DNA from: Spiroplasma clarkii
GTDB lineage: Bacteria; Bacillota_I; Bacilli_A; Mycoplasmatales; Mycoplasmataceae
Direction: 5' to 3'
NCBI RefSeq assembly: GCF_002795265.1
Contig: NZ_CP024870.1
Span: forward strand, 1,178,001 to 1,242,000
DNA length: 64,000 nucleotides
In this document: positions 1 to 9,295 of the stretch, one piece after another
How positions within the stretch are numbered: position 1 is the first letter of the stretch
How the letters are laid out: every line of letters begins with the position of its first letter
Notes under the pieces: model-generated
What the model was told of the DNA's origin: nothing
The model's input: the letters and a program-made list of their open reading frames with translations, nothing else
The model's database searches: none
Program-made: the position numbers and the translations under genes

Positions 1-223
1 AATTTTTATTAACTAAATATGACATTTCTTTTTCAATGGCATCTCGATCCATTGTCATATACTCAGATAATTGTGATGGGGTGAAACTTTTAGCTTCATC
101 ATTAGACAGTTCTAAAATTAGCAAGATTATGGCAAGCTGCTTTTCAGTAATGTTTAGTTTTGCATAATTTAAGATTAAAAGTGATTTTTTATTAATCAAT
201 CCTTTATTAAAAAGTTCAAACAT
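1..223 (-). CDS. DnaD-like replication protein, N-terminal part (cut by window edge)
   Basis: The minus-strand frame starts at an ATG at 223, preceded by a good ribosome binding site (CGAGGAG), and stays open to the window edge, giving about 74 residues. The segment reads as a leucine/isoleucine-rich helical domain with a winged-helix flavour (LNITEKQLAIILLILEL, then FTPSQLSEYMTMD). This resembles the N-terminal domain of DnaD, the primosome protein that helps load the replicative helicase in low-GC Gram-positives. The C-terminal DNA-binding domain lies outside the window, so the assignment rests on the N-terminus only. The gene lies directly downstream of hup on the same strand, separated by a terminator hairpin. 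Confidence 0.55.
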   Translation of the reverse strand, partial: MFELFNKGLINKKSLLILNYAKLNITEKQLAIILLILELSNDEAKSFTPSQLSEYMTMDRDAIEKEMSYLVNKN

Positions 224-242
224 TTTTTTACTCCTCGAAAAA

Positions 243-270
243 AATAAAAGTTGCTAGGGCAACTTTTATT
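243..270 (-). terminator. Rho-independent terminator after hup
   Basis: A perfect 12-bp inverted repeat (AATAAAAGTTGC, 4-nt loop, GCAACTTTTATT) lies 10 bases past the hup stop. On the minus strand it is followed by a T-run (positions 242-236). Confidence 0.8.
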
Positions 271-280
271 TCAAATAGAA

Positions 281-556
281 CTATTTAGCAACAGCTTCTT
301 TTAATTGTTTAGCTGGTTTGAATTTTGCAACAGTAGTTGCTGCTATTTGAATTTTTTCTTTTGTTTTAGGATTAATTCCTTCACGTGCTGCTCTTGGTGC
401 TGCCACAAATTTACCAAATCCTGCAATTGAAACTTCTTCGTTTGCAACTAAACATCCTGTGATTTCATCAAAAAGGAAGTTTACGTATGATTCAGCATCT
501 GTTTTTGAAAAATCACCTTTAATAGCTAATTTATCTGCTAGATCTTTTTTTGTCAT
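281..556 (-). CDS. hup: HU family DNA-binding protein
   Basis: This 91-residue nucleoid protein bends and compacts DNA as a dimer. The N-terminal helices begin MTKKDLADKLA. The hallmark beta-arm motif GINPKTKEKIQIAA lies around residues 59-72, and the tail is basic (KFKPAKQLKEAV). Length is exactly the family norm of 90-92 residues. The ATG at 556 has a GAGGGG ribosome binding site. It sits 17 bases behind gpsA on the same strand and ends in a strong hairpin, so it is probably the last gene of a cmk-der-gpsA-hup transcript. Confidence 0.96.
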   Translation of the reverse strand: MTKKDLADKLAIKGDFSKTDAESYVNFLFDEITGCLVANEEVSIAGFGKFVAAPRAAREGINPKTKEKIQIAATTVAKFKPAKQLKEAVAK

Positions 557-573
557 GGTTAATTACCCCTCGT

Positions 574-1578
574 CTATACCACCTCAGCGTTTTTAAATAA
601 ATCATTTATTAATGCGCTAGGTCTACCCTTATTGTATAATATTTTGTGCATTATTTCAAAAAAAGGTGAAGAAATTTCAAGTTTTTTACATATTTTGTAT
701 GCTAATTTGCAAGCATAAACCCCTTCAACAGTATTTTTATGAGATTTTAGCACTATTTTTGCATCATCTCGCTCAGCAATTTGCAATCCAAGACCATAAT
801 TTCTCGATTTATTGCTTGATGCAGTCAAGATTAAATCACCTAATGCTGCAAAATTCATAAAAGTTTCAATTTTTGCCCCAAATCTCTGAGCAATTTTATA
901 AATTTCAGAGTTTCCAATGGTTATTAATGAAGCTTTAGCATTATCAGCTCCACCAAATCCTGCTAGAATCCCACTAGCAATAGCTACTGTGTTTTTTAGT
1001 GAGGCTGCAATTTCACAACCCACTAAATCAGTAGTTGGTTTAACAATAAAATACTCATTTGTAAAAATTTGAGCAATTTCTTGGGCAATTTGCAGGTTTT
1101 CATTACAACTCATAACACAAGTTGGCTTTCTCATTACAACTTCAATAGCTACTGAGGGACCATAAATTGCTCCAAATGACTTCATTACTTGATGATTTGC
1201 TAGTTTTTTAATGATTTTTTTACTTAACACGTCGAGGTTTTCCTCATCTAAACCTTTTGCTGTGTTAATAATGTGCATTTCTCGCTTACCATATTTTAAA
1301 ATACCATCTAAAACATTGTCAACTGCAAAAGTTGGCACTGATAAAATTACTATTTCTGCTTTTTCTAAAGCCACTGCTAACTCAGTTGTGGCTTGAATAT
1401 TTTCATTTAATAATAAATCTTGAAAAAAGGCTTGGTTTAAATGATTTTCATTAATGTCATTAACCTGTTTTTCTTCAATACCATACATCAACACTTTATG
1501 TCCATTATCTGTCAAAACATTTGCCAGGGCTGTTCCATAAGCACCTGTTCCAATAATTGCTATTCTTCTTGTATTCAT
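574..1578 (-). CDS. gpsA: NAD(P)H-dependent glycerol-3-phosphate dehydrogenase
   Basis: It reduces dihydroxyacetone phosphate to sn-glycerol-3-phosphate for membrane phospholipid synthesis in the cytoplasm. The protein has 334 residues. The dinucleotide-binding Rossmann motif GTGAYGTALA is at the N-terminus. Family blocks IINTAKGLDEEN, GAIYGPSVAIEV and the catalytic-lysine region SLKNTVAIASGI follow in order. The start is placed at the ATG at 1578 (MNTRRIAIIG) because AAGGAAG lies upstream and the nucleotide fold begins there; a longer in-frame reading would overlap der. It follows der by 7 bases, as expected in an operon. Confidence 0.95.
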   Translation of the reverse strand: MNTRRIAIIGTGAYGTALANVLTDNGHKVLMYGIEEKQVNDINENHLNQAFFQDLLLNENIQATTELAVALEKAEIVILSVPTFAVDNVLDGILKYGKREMHIINTAKGLDEENLDVLSKKIIKKLANHQVMKSFGAIYGPSVAIEVVMRKPTCVMSCNENLQIAQEIAQIFTNEYFIVKPTTDLVGCEIAASLKNTVAIASGILAGFGGADNAKASLITIGNSEIYKIAQRFGAKIETFMNFAALGDLILTASSNKSRNYGLGLQIAERDDAKIVLKSHKNTVEGVYACKLAYKICKKLEISSPFFEIMHKILYNKGRPSALINDLFKNAEVV

Positions 1579-1585
1579 ACTTTTT

Positions 1586-2899
1586 TTACTTCCTTTCTCT
1601 GAAAATAATTGTAATTGGTACTCCACTAAAATCAAAATGTGAACGAATTTGATTTTCTAAGAACCTCTTATATGAAAAATGGACATAGTTTGGATTATTA
1701 ACAAACAACACAAAAGTTGGTAAGTAAGCCTCTACTTGTGAACCATAATATATTTTTAATCTACCCCCATTATGATTTGGAGCTGGATTGATTAATTGTG
1801 CTTTGTTAAAAATTTCATTTAAAAGACTTGTTCTAATTCTTTTTTTAATGTTTGTTTTCACAAGTTCCACTGCTTCAAAGATTTTTTGAACCCTTTGGTT
1901 TTCTTTGGCAGAAATAAACAAAACACTTGCATAATTTAGATACTTAAAATAAGTGCGAATTTCTTCAGTTTTTTTAACCATTGTATTTGTTTCTTTATTG
2001 GCAATCAAATCCCATTTATTAGCAATGATAATAATGGGTTTATTTTCCTCAAAAGCAAAACCACCAATATTTGTATCTTGATCACTAACTGTTTGAGAAA
2101 CATCAATCATTAGCAGTACAATATCTGCTTTATTGATACTAGTCATTGACCGTAAGTAACTGTATCTTTCTAAATTTTCATAAATTCTTCCTCTTTTTCT
2201 CATTCCTGCTGTATCAATAATGATGTACTCATTACCATCAACTTTTAACTTTGAGTCCACACTATCAACTGTGGTGCCTGCAATTTCTGAAACTATCATG
2301 CGCTCTTCCCCAACCAGTGCATTAACTAGACTTGATTTTCCCACATTTGGTTTTCCAATAATTGCTAACTTGGTTGTGTTATCTTCTTCATCTTTATTAA
2401 AACTTGGTAATTTAGCAACCATTTGGTCAAGTAAATCACCAACTCCAATCCCGTGAGTTGAAGAGACTAAACAGTAATCTCCAAAGCCAATACTCATATA
2501 CTCATAAGCATCATCATACAACTCTTTTTTGTCATATTTATTAACTGCTAATATGACTGGTTTTTTAGTTTTGTATAAAATTCGAGCAATACTTTCATCT
2601 TCAGGAGTAAGCCCATCTTTAAAACTAACTACAAATACGACAACATCAGCCTCTTGAATAGCAATTTCTGCTTGCATTTTAATTTCTTTGGCAAAAGTTT
2701 CTTCTTTCAGAGTAATTCCCCCAGTATCAACCACAATGAATTTTCTTGTTAATCATTCAGTATTACCATACATTCGGTCACGAGTAACCCCGGGTTTGTC
2801 TTCAACAATTGCTTTTTTTTCACCAATAATTCGATTAAATAATGTAGATTTACCAACATTGGGTCGCCCCACAATTGCTACAATACCTTTTCTTGCCAT
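1586..2899 (-). CDS. der: Ribosome biogenesis GTPase Der (EngA)
   Basis: This is a double-GTPase needed for maturation of the 50S subunit. The 437-residue protein has two G domains. The first P-loop is [12 protein letters not shown] near residue 9, with its G3 motif DTGG. The second is [12 protein letters not shown], with DTAG and NKWD. A C-terminal KH-like domain follows ([22 protein letters not shown]). The true ATG is at 2899 ([11 protein letters not shown]); an in-frame TGA read as Trp near 2755 explains why the standard code shortens it. It lies 24 bases after cmk, so the two are probably cotranscribed. Confidence 0.96.
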
Positions 2900-2923
2900 A
2901 AACCTACACCCCTTACTAATTGA

Positions 2924-3589
2924 TTATACAACAGCTTTTAACTTTTCCCTGACCTTATCAATAACTTCCTCAAGCGTTAACATGCTTGTATCCAAATACC
3001 AAGCATCAGCAGCTCTTTTTAGTGCCCCCACACTGCGATTTTGATCTCATTGGTCCCTTTGTTGGATTTGACGTAAAATGTCTTGATATTGATTGGGATT
3101 AACTCCCTGTTGTTCATTTTGAATAAAACGACGCATTGCTCTGGCTTCTGGAGAAGAGTCAAAATAAATTTTTAACTCTGCTTCGGGTAAAACAACTGTT
3201 GTAATATCTCTTCCAACCATGATTTTGCCCTTATTTGCTGCAAACTCTTGTTGTAGTTCAACCATTTTTGCTCGCACCTGAGGATTTGCAGCCACATACT
3301 TAATGTTTTCAGCCACATTATAATCTATTAAAAACGGTGTGTAATCAGTTGTTCCAATGTAGATGGCCCCATTTTGATCATAACTACAATTAAAATCAGG
3401 AACTAAGCTTGCTACTGCTTGTGGGTCTGTAAAATCTAAGTTTTTTTCTAAGCACAATTTTGTATAAGCTCGATACATTAAACCTGTATCAATAAAATCA
3501 AAGCCAAATTCTTGGGCAATTTGACTCATAACTGAGCTCTTACCACTTCCAGCAGTGCCATCAACTGCCACATTTATTTGTTTATTCAC
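2924..3589 (-). CDS. cmk: Cytidylate kinase
   Basis: It phosphorylates CMP and dCMP with ATP in pyrimidine nucleotide metabolism. The 221-residue protein starts with the P-loop DGTAGSGKSSV and the substrate-binding LMYRAYTKL. The lid-region sequence GRDITTVVLPEAELKIYFD and the motif RRFIQNEQQ follow. A TGA at 3047 must be read as Trp; the frame then continues about 41 codons and restores the normal C-terminus (ADAWYLDTSMLTLEEV). The start codon is GTG with a strong GGGGG site 8 bases upstream. It heads the run cmk-der-gpsA-hup; the cmk-der pairing is common in low-GC Gram-positives. Confidence 0.95.
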
Positions 3590-3603
3590 AATATTTTCCC
3601 CCT

Positions 3604-4281
3604 TTATGCAAAATTAAAAACTATTAACAACACTAAACAAATTAAAGCAGTTAACAATAAGAAACAAGTTGTTACCATAAAACCTTTGGTTTTAATGTGT
3701 AATTTTGATCCTTTCCAACTTTTTTTCAATTTATCTTTGTAATTCACTAAATTTTTGTCAAATTCTATGTTAAAAACAATAAAGCTGTCTTTATCACTTG
3801 CTAAGTACTCTTTTGTTTCCTCATTAGTTCAAAAAGAGTTCTCTTTAGCTTTTATTGAGGTTAAATCTTGCAGTTGTTTATTAAAACTATTAGTAGCTTC
3901 AGTGCAATTTTTTGCAATTGTCTCATACCTTGGTGTTTCAAATCTCAGATTGTTAGTATCTTCTGTTTTAGTTTTGGTAATAATTTGAACATTTTCTTCT
4001 ATTTTTAAGATTTCTGTTTCTGCCTCTTTTAAATTTGGAACAAAACGGTCTGGGATCAATCTTTTTTCACGATCTTTATCAAAATATGGCTTTTCAGTTT
4101 CATGCAAACGATCAAAAGCTTTAATTTTGCTTCTAAAGTAATCATTTTTATCAAAAATTTTAATACGTTCAAAGACTGCACTAATTAATGACTTTTGATC
4201 AAAAACTTGTCGTTTGATTGCATTCTCCCGATTAATTTCTTGGTGTAAACTTTGTAACCTTTGCATTCTTTTAATTGCCAT
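3604..4281 (-). CDS. Hypothetical C-terminally anchored membrane protein
   Basis: I do not recognise the family. The 225-residue protein is highly charged, helical and K/E/R-rich for about 185 residues, as in a coiled coil. It ends in one hydrophobic segment (TTCFLLLTALICLVLLIVF) that would place the bulk in the cytoplasm as a tail-anchored protein. One TGA at 3829 is read as Trp. The ATG at 4281 is preferred over an in-frame GTG at 4293, because the AGGAG site lies 11 bases before the ATG but only 1-2 bases before the GTG. It stops 15 bases before cmk and could be cotranscribed with it. Confidence 0.65.
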
Positions 4282-4370
4282 ATCTAAAAACACTCCTAAA
4301 CTCTTATATTATAAATTAAAACTTAATAAATTAAAAATTTTGTTATGATTATATTAATAGAGGTGATTTT

Positions 4371-4553
4371 ATGAAAAAAACTTGAATCGACAAACCAATG
4401 TGTATTGGATGTATGGCATGTGTGGAAATTGATGAAACCGACACTCTTTTTGAAGATAGTGATGGTTTAGCAGAAGCCAAAGAAAATGATTTAGAACTAA
4501 GTGAATGCCAAATGGTTTGCCCCACAGGTGCAGTCAAGATTGGTGAAGAATAG
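4371..4553 (+). CDS. 4Fe-4S ferredoxin (60 aa)
   Basis: This is a small electron carrier. The frame is hidden under the standard code because codon 5 is TGA (Trp). The protein carries the cluster pattern C-x2-C-x2-C (Cys11, 14, 17) and a distal C-x3-C-P (Cys46, Cys50-Pro), with an acidic middle typical of single-cluster Bacillus-type ferredoxins. An AGAGGTG site lies 8 bases before the ATG. It stands alone on the plus strand between two minus-strand genes and ends in a hairpin. A likely client in this window is the Fe-S enzyme IspG at 23.9 kb; that link is inference. Confidence 0.9.
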
Positions 4554-4568
4554 TTCTCACTTAAAAAC

Positions 4569-4592
4569 AGCACTATTAGATAGTGCTTTTTT
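4569..4592. terminator. Bidirectional terminator between ferredoxin and mreB
   Basis: The hairpin AGCACTAT-TAG-ATAGTGCT is followed by T6 on the plus strand and flanked by A5 on the other side. It can stop both convergent genes. The mreB stop codon lies in the T-run. Confidence 0.8.
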
Positions 4593-5631
4593 ATAATTTT
4601 AAGGTTTCATCATTTTTTAAGGCTTTTAATTCCTTTTCTCTTTTCATTAAATCTAACAAGTAACTTTGATATTTTTTTGTTCCATTAATTACTGCTAAAA
4701 GTGGTTGTTGAGCTATTCGAACTGGTAGCCCTAAACTTTCAGAAAAGTATTTATCCATTCCTTTTAGTAAAGCAGTTCCTCCACAAAGCAAAATTCCACT
4801 TGTATAAATATCACCAGCTAATTCTGGAGGTGTTTTTTCTAAAACTGTTACAACTAAATCAATAATTTTAACAACAACAGCTCTGAGGGTGTCACGAATT
4901 TCATCTGGATAAACTATAATTTCTCTTGGTAAGCCAGAAACCAAGTCTCGACCATGAACTTTTAAAGAATTTTCATCATTATATCTACCAATTGAACCAA
5001 TTTTGATTTTAATAGCTTCTGCTGTTTTAATTCCAATTTCTAAACCATGTTCAGATCTAATTAATTTTAAAACTTCTTCATTTAAAACATTTCCAGCAAC
5101 TTGAATGGAATCACTTAAAACAATGTCTCCAGAGGCAATGACTGCCACATCACTAGTACCTCCACCCATATCAACAATTAAAGAACCCTTGGGAGCATCA
5201 ATATTAATTCCACCACCCAATGCTGCCATTTTGGCTTCTTCTTCAATAAAGACTCTTGAAGCACCAAAACTTAAACCTATTTTTTCTAAAGCTCTTTTTT
5301 CTAGGGCTGTAATTTTTGAAGGACAGGCCAGCAGCATAACACAACCTTGCAGTTGTTTGTCAATTCTTAGTTTATTAAAAATATGTCTTAATTGACCAAG
5401 TGTTGCTTTAATATCTGTAATTACACCATTCATCATTGGTCTAATTACTTTTAAGGTTCTATTACCTTTACCAATCATGTTATATGCATCTGTACCAACA
5501 GCAACAATTCTTTGTTCTCTTGTATTGTAAGCAACAATTGCTGGTTCATTATAAACTACACCTTGACCTTCGATATAAACTAGTGTATATGAAGTTCCTA
5601 AGTCCATTGAAACAAATTGTGGTTTTTTCAT
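4591..5631 (-). CDS. mreB: Actin-like protein MreB
   Basis: This is an actin-fold filament protein. In wall-less spiroplasmas MreB paralogs act in helical shape and swimming instead of wall synthesis. The protein has 346 residues. Phosphate-1 motif SMDLGTSYTLVY is at the N-terminus, phosphate-2 is VDMGGGTSDVAVIASG in the middle, and the adenosine motif SGILLCGGTALLKGMD is near the C-terminus. The start is placed at the ATG at 5631 because AGGA lies 9 bases upstream; an ATG at 5637 would have only 3 bases of spacing. There is no wall-synthesis neighbour. The gene ends at the bidirectional hairpin shared with the ferredoxin. Confidence 0.95.
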   Translation of the reverse strand: MKKPQFVSMDLGTSYTLVYIEGQGVVYNEPAIVAYNTREQRIVAVGTDAYNMIGKGNRTLKVIRPMMNGVITDIKATLGQLRHIFNKLRIDKQLQGCVMLLACPSKITALEKRALEKIGLSFGASRVFIEEEAKMAALGGGINIDAPKGSLIVDMGGGTSDVAVIASGDIVLSDSIQVAGNVLNEEVLKLIRSEHGLEIGIKTAEAIKIKIGSIGRYNDENSLKVHGRDLVSGLPREIIVYPDEIRDTLRAVVVKIIDLVVTVLEKTPPELAGDIYTSGILLCGGTALLKGMDKYFSESLGLPVRIAQQPLLAVINGTKKYQSYLLDLMKREKELKALKNDETLKL

Positions 5632-5712
5632 GGTCATAATTCCTTTCAAAACATATTCTAATTTTACCAAAAAAGTGTGTCATTTTTTTAGTAATTTTCT
5701 TAATTTACTTAA

Positions 5713-5739
5713 AAACACAGCATCAAAGTTGCTGTGTTT
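5713..5739 (-). terminator. Terminator after the first His-rich membrane gene
   Basis: A perfect 10-bp stem (AAACACAGCA / TGCTGTGTTT, 7-nt loop) lies 9 bases past the stop codon. A T-rich stretch follows on the minus strand. Confidence 0.75.
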
Positions 5740-5747
5740 AAAGTCAT

Positions 5748-6632
5748 TTATCTATATCTGTGGTTTAACTTTTTAACTTGAGGTTCAACAACTGCAAAGG
5801 CTGCATAACAAGCTGAAAATCTTAAAAGTTCAAATCCAAATAGACCAAATATTAAGACTGCTCATTTACCTTCAAATTCTGAGTGTTCATGATGTTCTTC
5901 TAAAGCATTAATCATTTTAAAAATTTCATGAACATGTTCTTCATGTTCGTGCTCATGTTCGTGTGCCACAAAGATTGTATCAACTGAAAATCTAATTAAT
6001 AATGTAATTAAAGTTGTGTAAAATAATGTCAAAATAATTACATAAAATGGCATTGGTAACCATCTTTTAAACAAATCTTTTTTTCGATTTGGATCCTTGT
6101 GAATGTATGAGTTTCTAAAAATTACATAGTAAAAAAGTCATAATACTCAAACTGCTAATAAGTAACCTCCAAAATCCATCATTGCATCAATTCAAGTGTG
6201 AGCATGAGCACTATCAATTACCAAGTGCATTCAAGGTACTACTGCTGCAATTAGTGAGGCAAAAATTGGTCCAATACTTCCAATTGAAAGTAGGATAAAA
6301 AGTATATCAAAAAATCTAAAACTTATATTTATCCCTGCAATTGGAATGTGAATGAATTCTAAGAATATGTCAAAAGCAGTTCCTCCAATTGCTAATGCCA
6401 GAAATACTCCAGTTAAAGTAATACGATAAATTAAGTTTTTTTGACTAGTATAAATGCTGTTCTTGAAATGAAAGTCATTAAGAATCACATCATCATGATT
6501 TCCACTTGCATCAAAGTGGTGAATATCATGATAGTGATCTTTTTTAGCTTTACTACCCTGTTCGCTATGCTCAGCAACTTCATGGTCAGCATGTTCGACA
6601 TCATTAATGTCTTTGTCTTTGTTATTTTCCAT
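5748..6632 (-). CDS. His-rich ECF-type transporter S component-like membrane protein, copy 1
   Basis: The 294-residue protein was rebuilt through TGA codons at 5862 and 6231. A cytoplasmic N-terminus rich in His/Asp/Glu carries a conserved block DHYHDIHHFDASGNHDD. It is followed by about six membrane segments. The order (ITLTGVFLALAIGG, then a stretch ending SIGSIGPIFASLIAAVVPW and a polar DAMMDFGGY) resembles ECF transporter substrate-binding S components. A second His/Glu-rich loop (HEHEHEHEEHVHE) lies between the last segments. The substrate is unknown; the His clusters suggest a divalent metal, as inference. GGAG lies 5 bases upstream of the ATG. A paralog lies at 8332-9201. Confidence 0.6.
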
Positions 6633-6771
6633 AGTTTCTCCTTATTTATAATTTTTATAATTTAATTATACACCTAATTTATAAAAATTATAAACAAATT
6701 TAAAATTTTTATAATACTTAACTAAAATGTAAAAAATGTAGCAGTGAATTTAAAACTAATTTTTTTATACT

Positions 6772-6799
6772 TTGATACTTGTTATAATTTTTATATAAT
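6772..6799 (+). promoter_or_regulatory. Sigma-A type promoter of the ABC exporter genes
   Basis: TTGATA (6772-6777), a 16-base spacer and TATAAT (6794-6799) lie 41 bases before the permease ATG. AAAGGAGG follows at 6825-6832. Confidence 0.65.
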
Positions 6800-6840
6800 G
6801 CTGATCAAAACCAGTATTTACATTAAAGGAGGTTATTTTA

Positions 6841-7596
6841 ATGTTAAACATAATTATTTTTAATTATCAAAGACTTATCCAAAGATGATATTTTATTATT
6901 GCTTTTATTGGTTATGCAACTTTTTGAATTATGCCCTGATTTGGAGGTTTTGATTTTATAACTACAGTTAAAACTTCTAGTAGTTTTGTACAAAACTTTA
7001 TAATGAGCAGCAACTTAATAATAATTTTAATGACATCATTCTATTTATATTTTGATTACAAGTCTGGTCTTTGAAAACTATTATTTACTTCAAAAGCTAG
7101 TAAATTAAAAATAATCTTAGGTTATTTTTTGAGTGCCCTAATCTTAAGTCAATGCATTCTTTTAATTATCTTGTTACTGGTTAGTGCTATTTATGCAAAA
7201 ACAATCTCAGATTACGGAATTTGATTTAACATCATTTTTGACTTCTGGGTTTTACCAACACTAACAACCTTGGTTTTTATTTTAATTGCTTGTTGTATTT
7301 TTTGTTATTTTCCCAAAGATATGTCTCTTGAAGTCTTCATCTTGGGTTTAATCTCAATTATTATAAGTGCTCTGCGCATGACGGTTTGAACACTAACACT
7401 TGAAAAGTGGATGGTATGGAGTTTGATGGTTTTACCACTACTAAATCTTTTCTTACTAGAAAGCCACTATAATTATTTTTGAGTTCCTGTAATAGTTAAC
7501 ACATGCTTTGGTTTACTGGTATTATTAGTTATTTTTTTAAAAACTAAGGAGGTGAAAAAGAATGAAACTTTCAATGTTAAGGTTAATATCAAGTAA
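6841..7596 (+). CDS. ABC-2 type exporter permease subunit (hypothetical)
   Basis: The 251-residue membrane protein is invisible under the standard code because of many TGA (Trp) codons. Six hydrophobic segments are visible, starting after a short N-terminal helix (RLIQRWYFIIAFIGYATFW). It is typical of permeases that pair with a separately encoded ATPase. The downstream gene, which overlaps it by 35 bases, carries ABC ATPase motifs, so the pair forms one exporter locus. The substrate is unknown. A strong promoter and Shine-Dalgarno sequence precede it. Since the ATPase is broken, this permease is probably non-functional or on its way to decay, although its own frame is intact. Confidence 0.6.
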
Positions 7597-8219
7597 TTTT
7601 ACTTTAGAAGTTACTAATCTAGTTATCAACCCCTTTGATGTCATTGCAATTCTCGGTGCCAATGGTTCCAGGAAAAACTACATTTATTGAAACTTTAACT
7701 AATCCTTTTTCACCAAAAAGGGATTTTACCTGTGATACAAATTTTACCTATAATTTACTACCTCAAATTGCAAACTATGGAAATGTTAAATTAATAAACT
7801 TAGTAACATTGCTTACCAAACTTAATCAAGCAAACCTTGATATCAACAACTTATTCACAAAATATAGTTTACAAGATTTTAAAACACAATATTTTTCAAA
7901 ACTGTCACCAGGACAACAACAAAGATTTAAGTTTATGCTTTTAGAATTGTTTGATAAAAATAATCTTTTGATATTATATGAAGTTTTTAATTTTATTGAT
8001 TTAGATTGAAAGGAAAAAATTCATGCTCAACTTGAAAATTGAAAAACAGCTTATTCAGCAATTTTATTAGTAAGTCATGACTTAGAATTCATAAAAAGTT
8101 TTTGTAATCGTGTTTTAGTATTTGATGCAGGAAAAATTGTAATTGATAGTAGCAACTTTGATGATGAACTCTTCAAAGATATTAATGATGTGATCAAAAA
8201 AACTAATGATTTTGAATAA
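7562..8219 (+). pseudogene. ABC transporter ATP-binding subunit, frameshifted and with a damaged Walker B
   Basis: From the ATG at 7562 the frame runs to the Walker A site, where an extra C at 7668-7669 shifts it. Deleting one C restores GANGSGKTTFIETL. The rest then reads open to 8219, with the signature SPGQQQRF and an H-loop LLVSHDLEF. Walker B reads LLILYEVF, so the Asp of the usual LLLDE is replaced by Tyr. The product is short for the family, at about 218 residues after repair. Two independent lesions argue for genuine decay over a sequencing error. It overlaps the end of the upstream permease gene. Confidence 0.8.
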
Positions 8220-8234
8220 AACTTAAGACTAATA

Positions 8235-8270
8235 AAAACACCAAGTCTTTTGTTTAGAACTTGGTGTTTT
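8235..8270. terminator. Bidirectional terminator between the ABC locus and the second His-rich gene
   Basis: A perfect 12-bp stem, AAAACACCAAGT / ACTTGGTGTTTT, has T-runs on either strand. Convergent genes lie on both sides. Confidence 0.75.
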
Positions 8271-8331
8271 ATCTTTCATTCATAAAGTTATTCATTCATA
8301 TGTTTTTAATTTAATTTAAAATTTCTAATTC

Positions 8332-9201
8332 TTACTTATATCTGTGGTTAAGTTTTTTAACTTGTGGTTCAATCATTGCAAAGACTGCAAAGCAAGCTGA
8401 GAACCTTAATGCTTCAAAACCAAACACTCCAATAATTAGAATTCCCCATTTACCATTGAACTCACCCATTTCATGTTCATGTTCATCTGAGTGTGGTGAA
8501 ACCATTTTACTTTCAATTGATTGGTGGTTTGTTGCATGATTGTAATTTGCAAATGCGCCATTCAAATGGAAAACTCCAATAATTAAACCTGTGTAAAGTA
8601 GTGCACAAGCAATTACAAAGAAAGGCATTGGTGATCACCTTTTAAATAAATCTCTTTTTCGATTTGGATCTTTGTGAGTGTATGAATTTCTAAATAGTAC
8701 ATAATAAAAGATTCACAAAATTCAAGTAATTGTTACATACCCACCCAAATCAATTAAGGCATCATACACTGTATGTCCATGAACATTATCAATTAAGATA
8801 TGCATTCAAGGAACTACTGCAGCAATAATGCTTGTAAAAAATGGACCTATGCTTCCAATTGATAATAGTATGAATAATAAATCAAAGTATCTAAAGTTTA
8901 TATTAACCCCAGCAACAGGAACTCTAACAAATTCTAAGAATATGTCAAATGATGTTCCCCCAATTGCTAATGCTAAAAAAACTCCTGTTAATGTTATTCT
9001 ATAAATCAAGTTTCTTTGACTTGTATAAATACTTTCTTTAAAATGGAAGTCACCTTCAGCCACATCATCATGATTGCCCCTCTTGTCAAAGTGATGAGTA
9101 CCATGGTAGTGATCTCGCTTAAGTTTGTCTCCTTGAATATCATGCTCTAGAACTGCATGCTCTGGATTTGATGATATATCATCGTCTAAGTTGTTTTTCA
9201 T
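8332..9201 (-). CDS. His-rich ECF-type transporter S component-like membrane protein, copy 2
   Basis: The 289-residue paralog of 5748-6632 was rebuilt through the TGA at 8806. It keeps the N-terminal block (RDHYHGTHHFDKRGNHDD), the membrane core (RITLTGVFLALAIGGTSFD) and the C-terminal EPQVKKLNHRYK. The second loop differs: copy 1 has an HE repeat, this copy has NYNHATNHQS and DEHEHEM. The upstream region (9202-9270) is also similar to that of copy 1, so the duplication included the promoter. GGAG lies 7 bases before the ATG. Function is as uncertain as for copy 1; the shared conserved histidines suggest a metal ligand. Confidence 0.6.
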
Positions 9202-9295
9202 TTCTTTCTCCTTATTTATAATTTTTACAAATTGATTATACGCTTTACTTATAAAAATTATAAATAAATTTAAAAGATTTTTTTCAATAGTGCAT

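Noticed and set aside
574-1635. A longer gpsA product starting at 1635
   Set aside because: It would overlap der and add a non-conserved extension. The Rossmann fold starts at the ATG at 1578, which has its own ribosome binding site.
5930-5970. Tandem CATGTTCTTCATGTTCGTGCTCATG repeats as a possible regulatory repeat
   Set aside because: They encode the HEHEHEHE loop of the His-rich membrane protein and are explained by coding.
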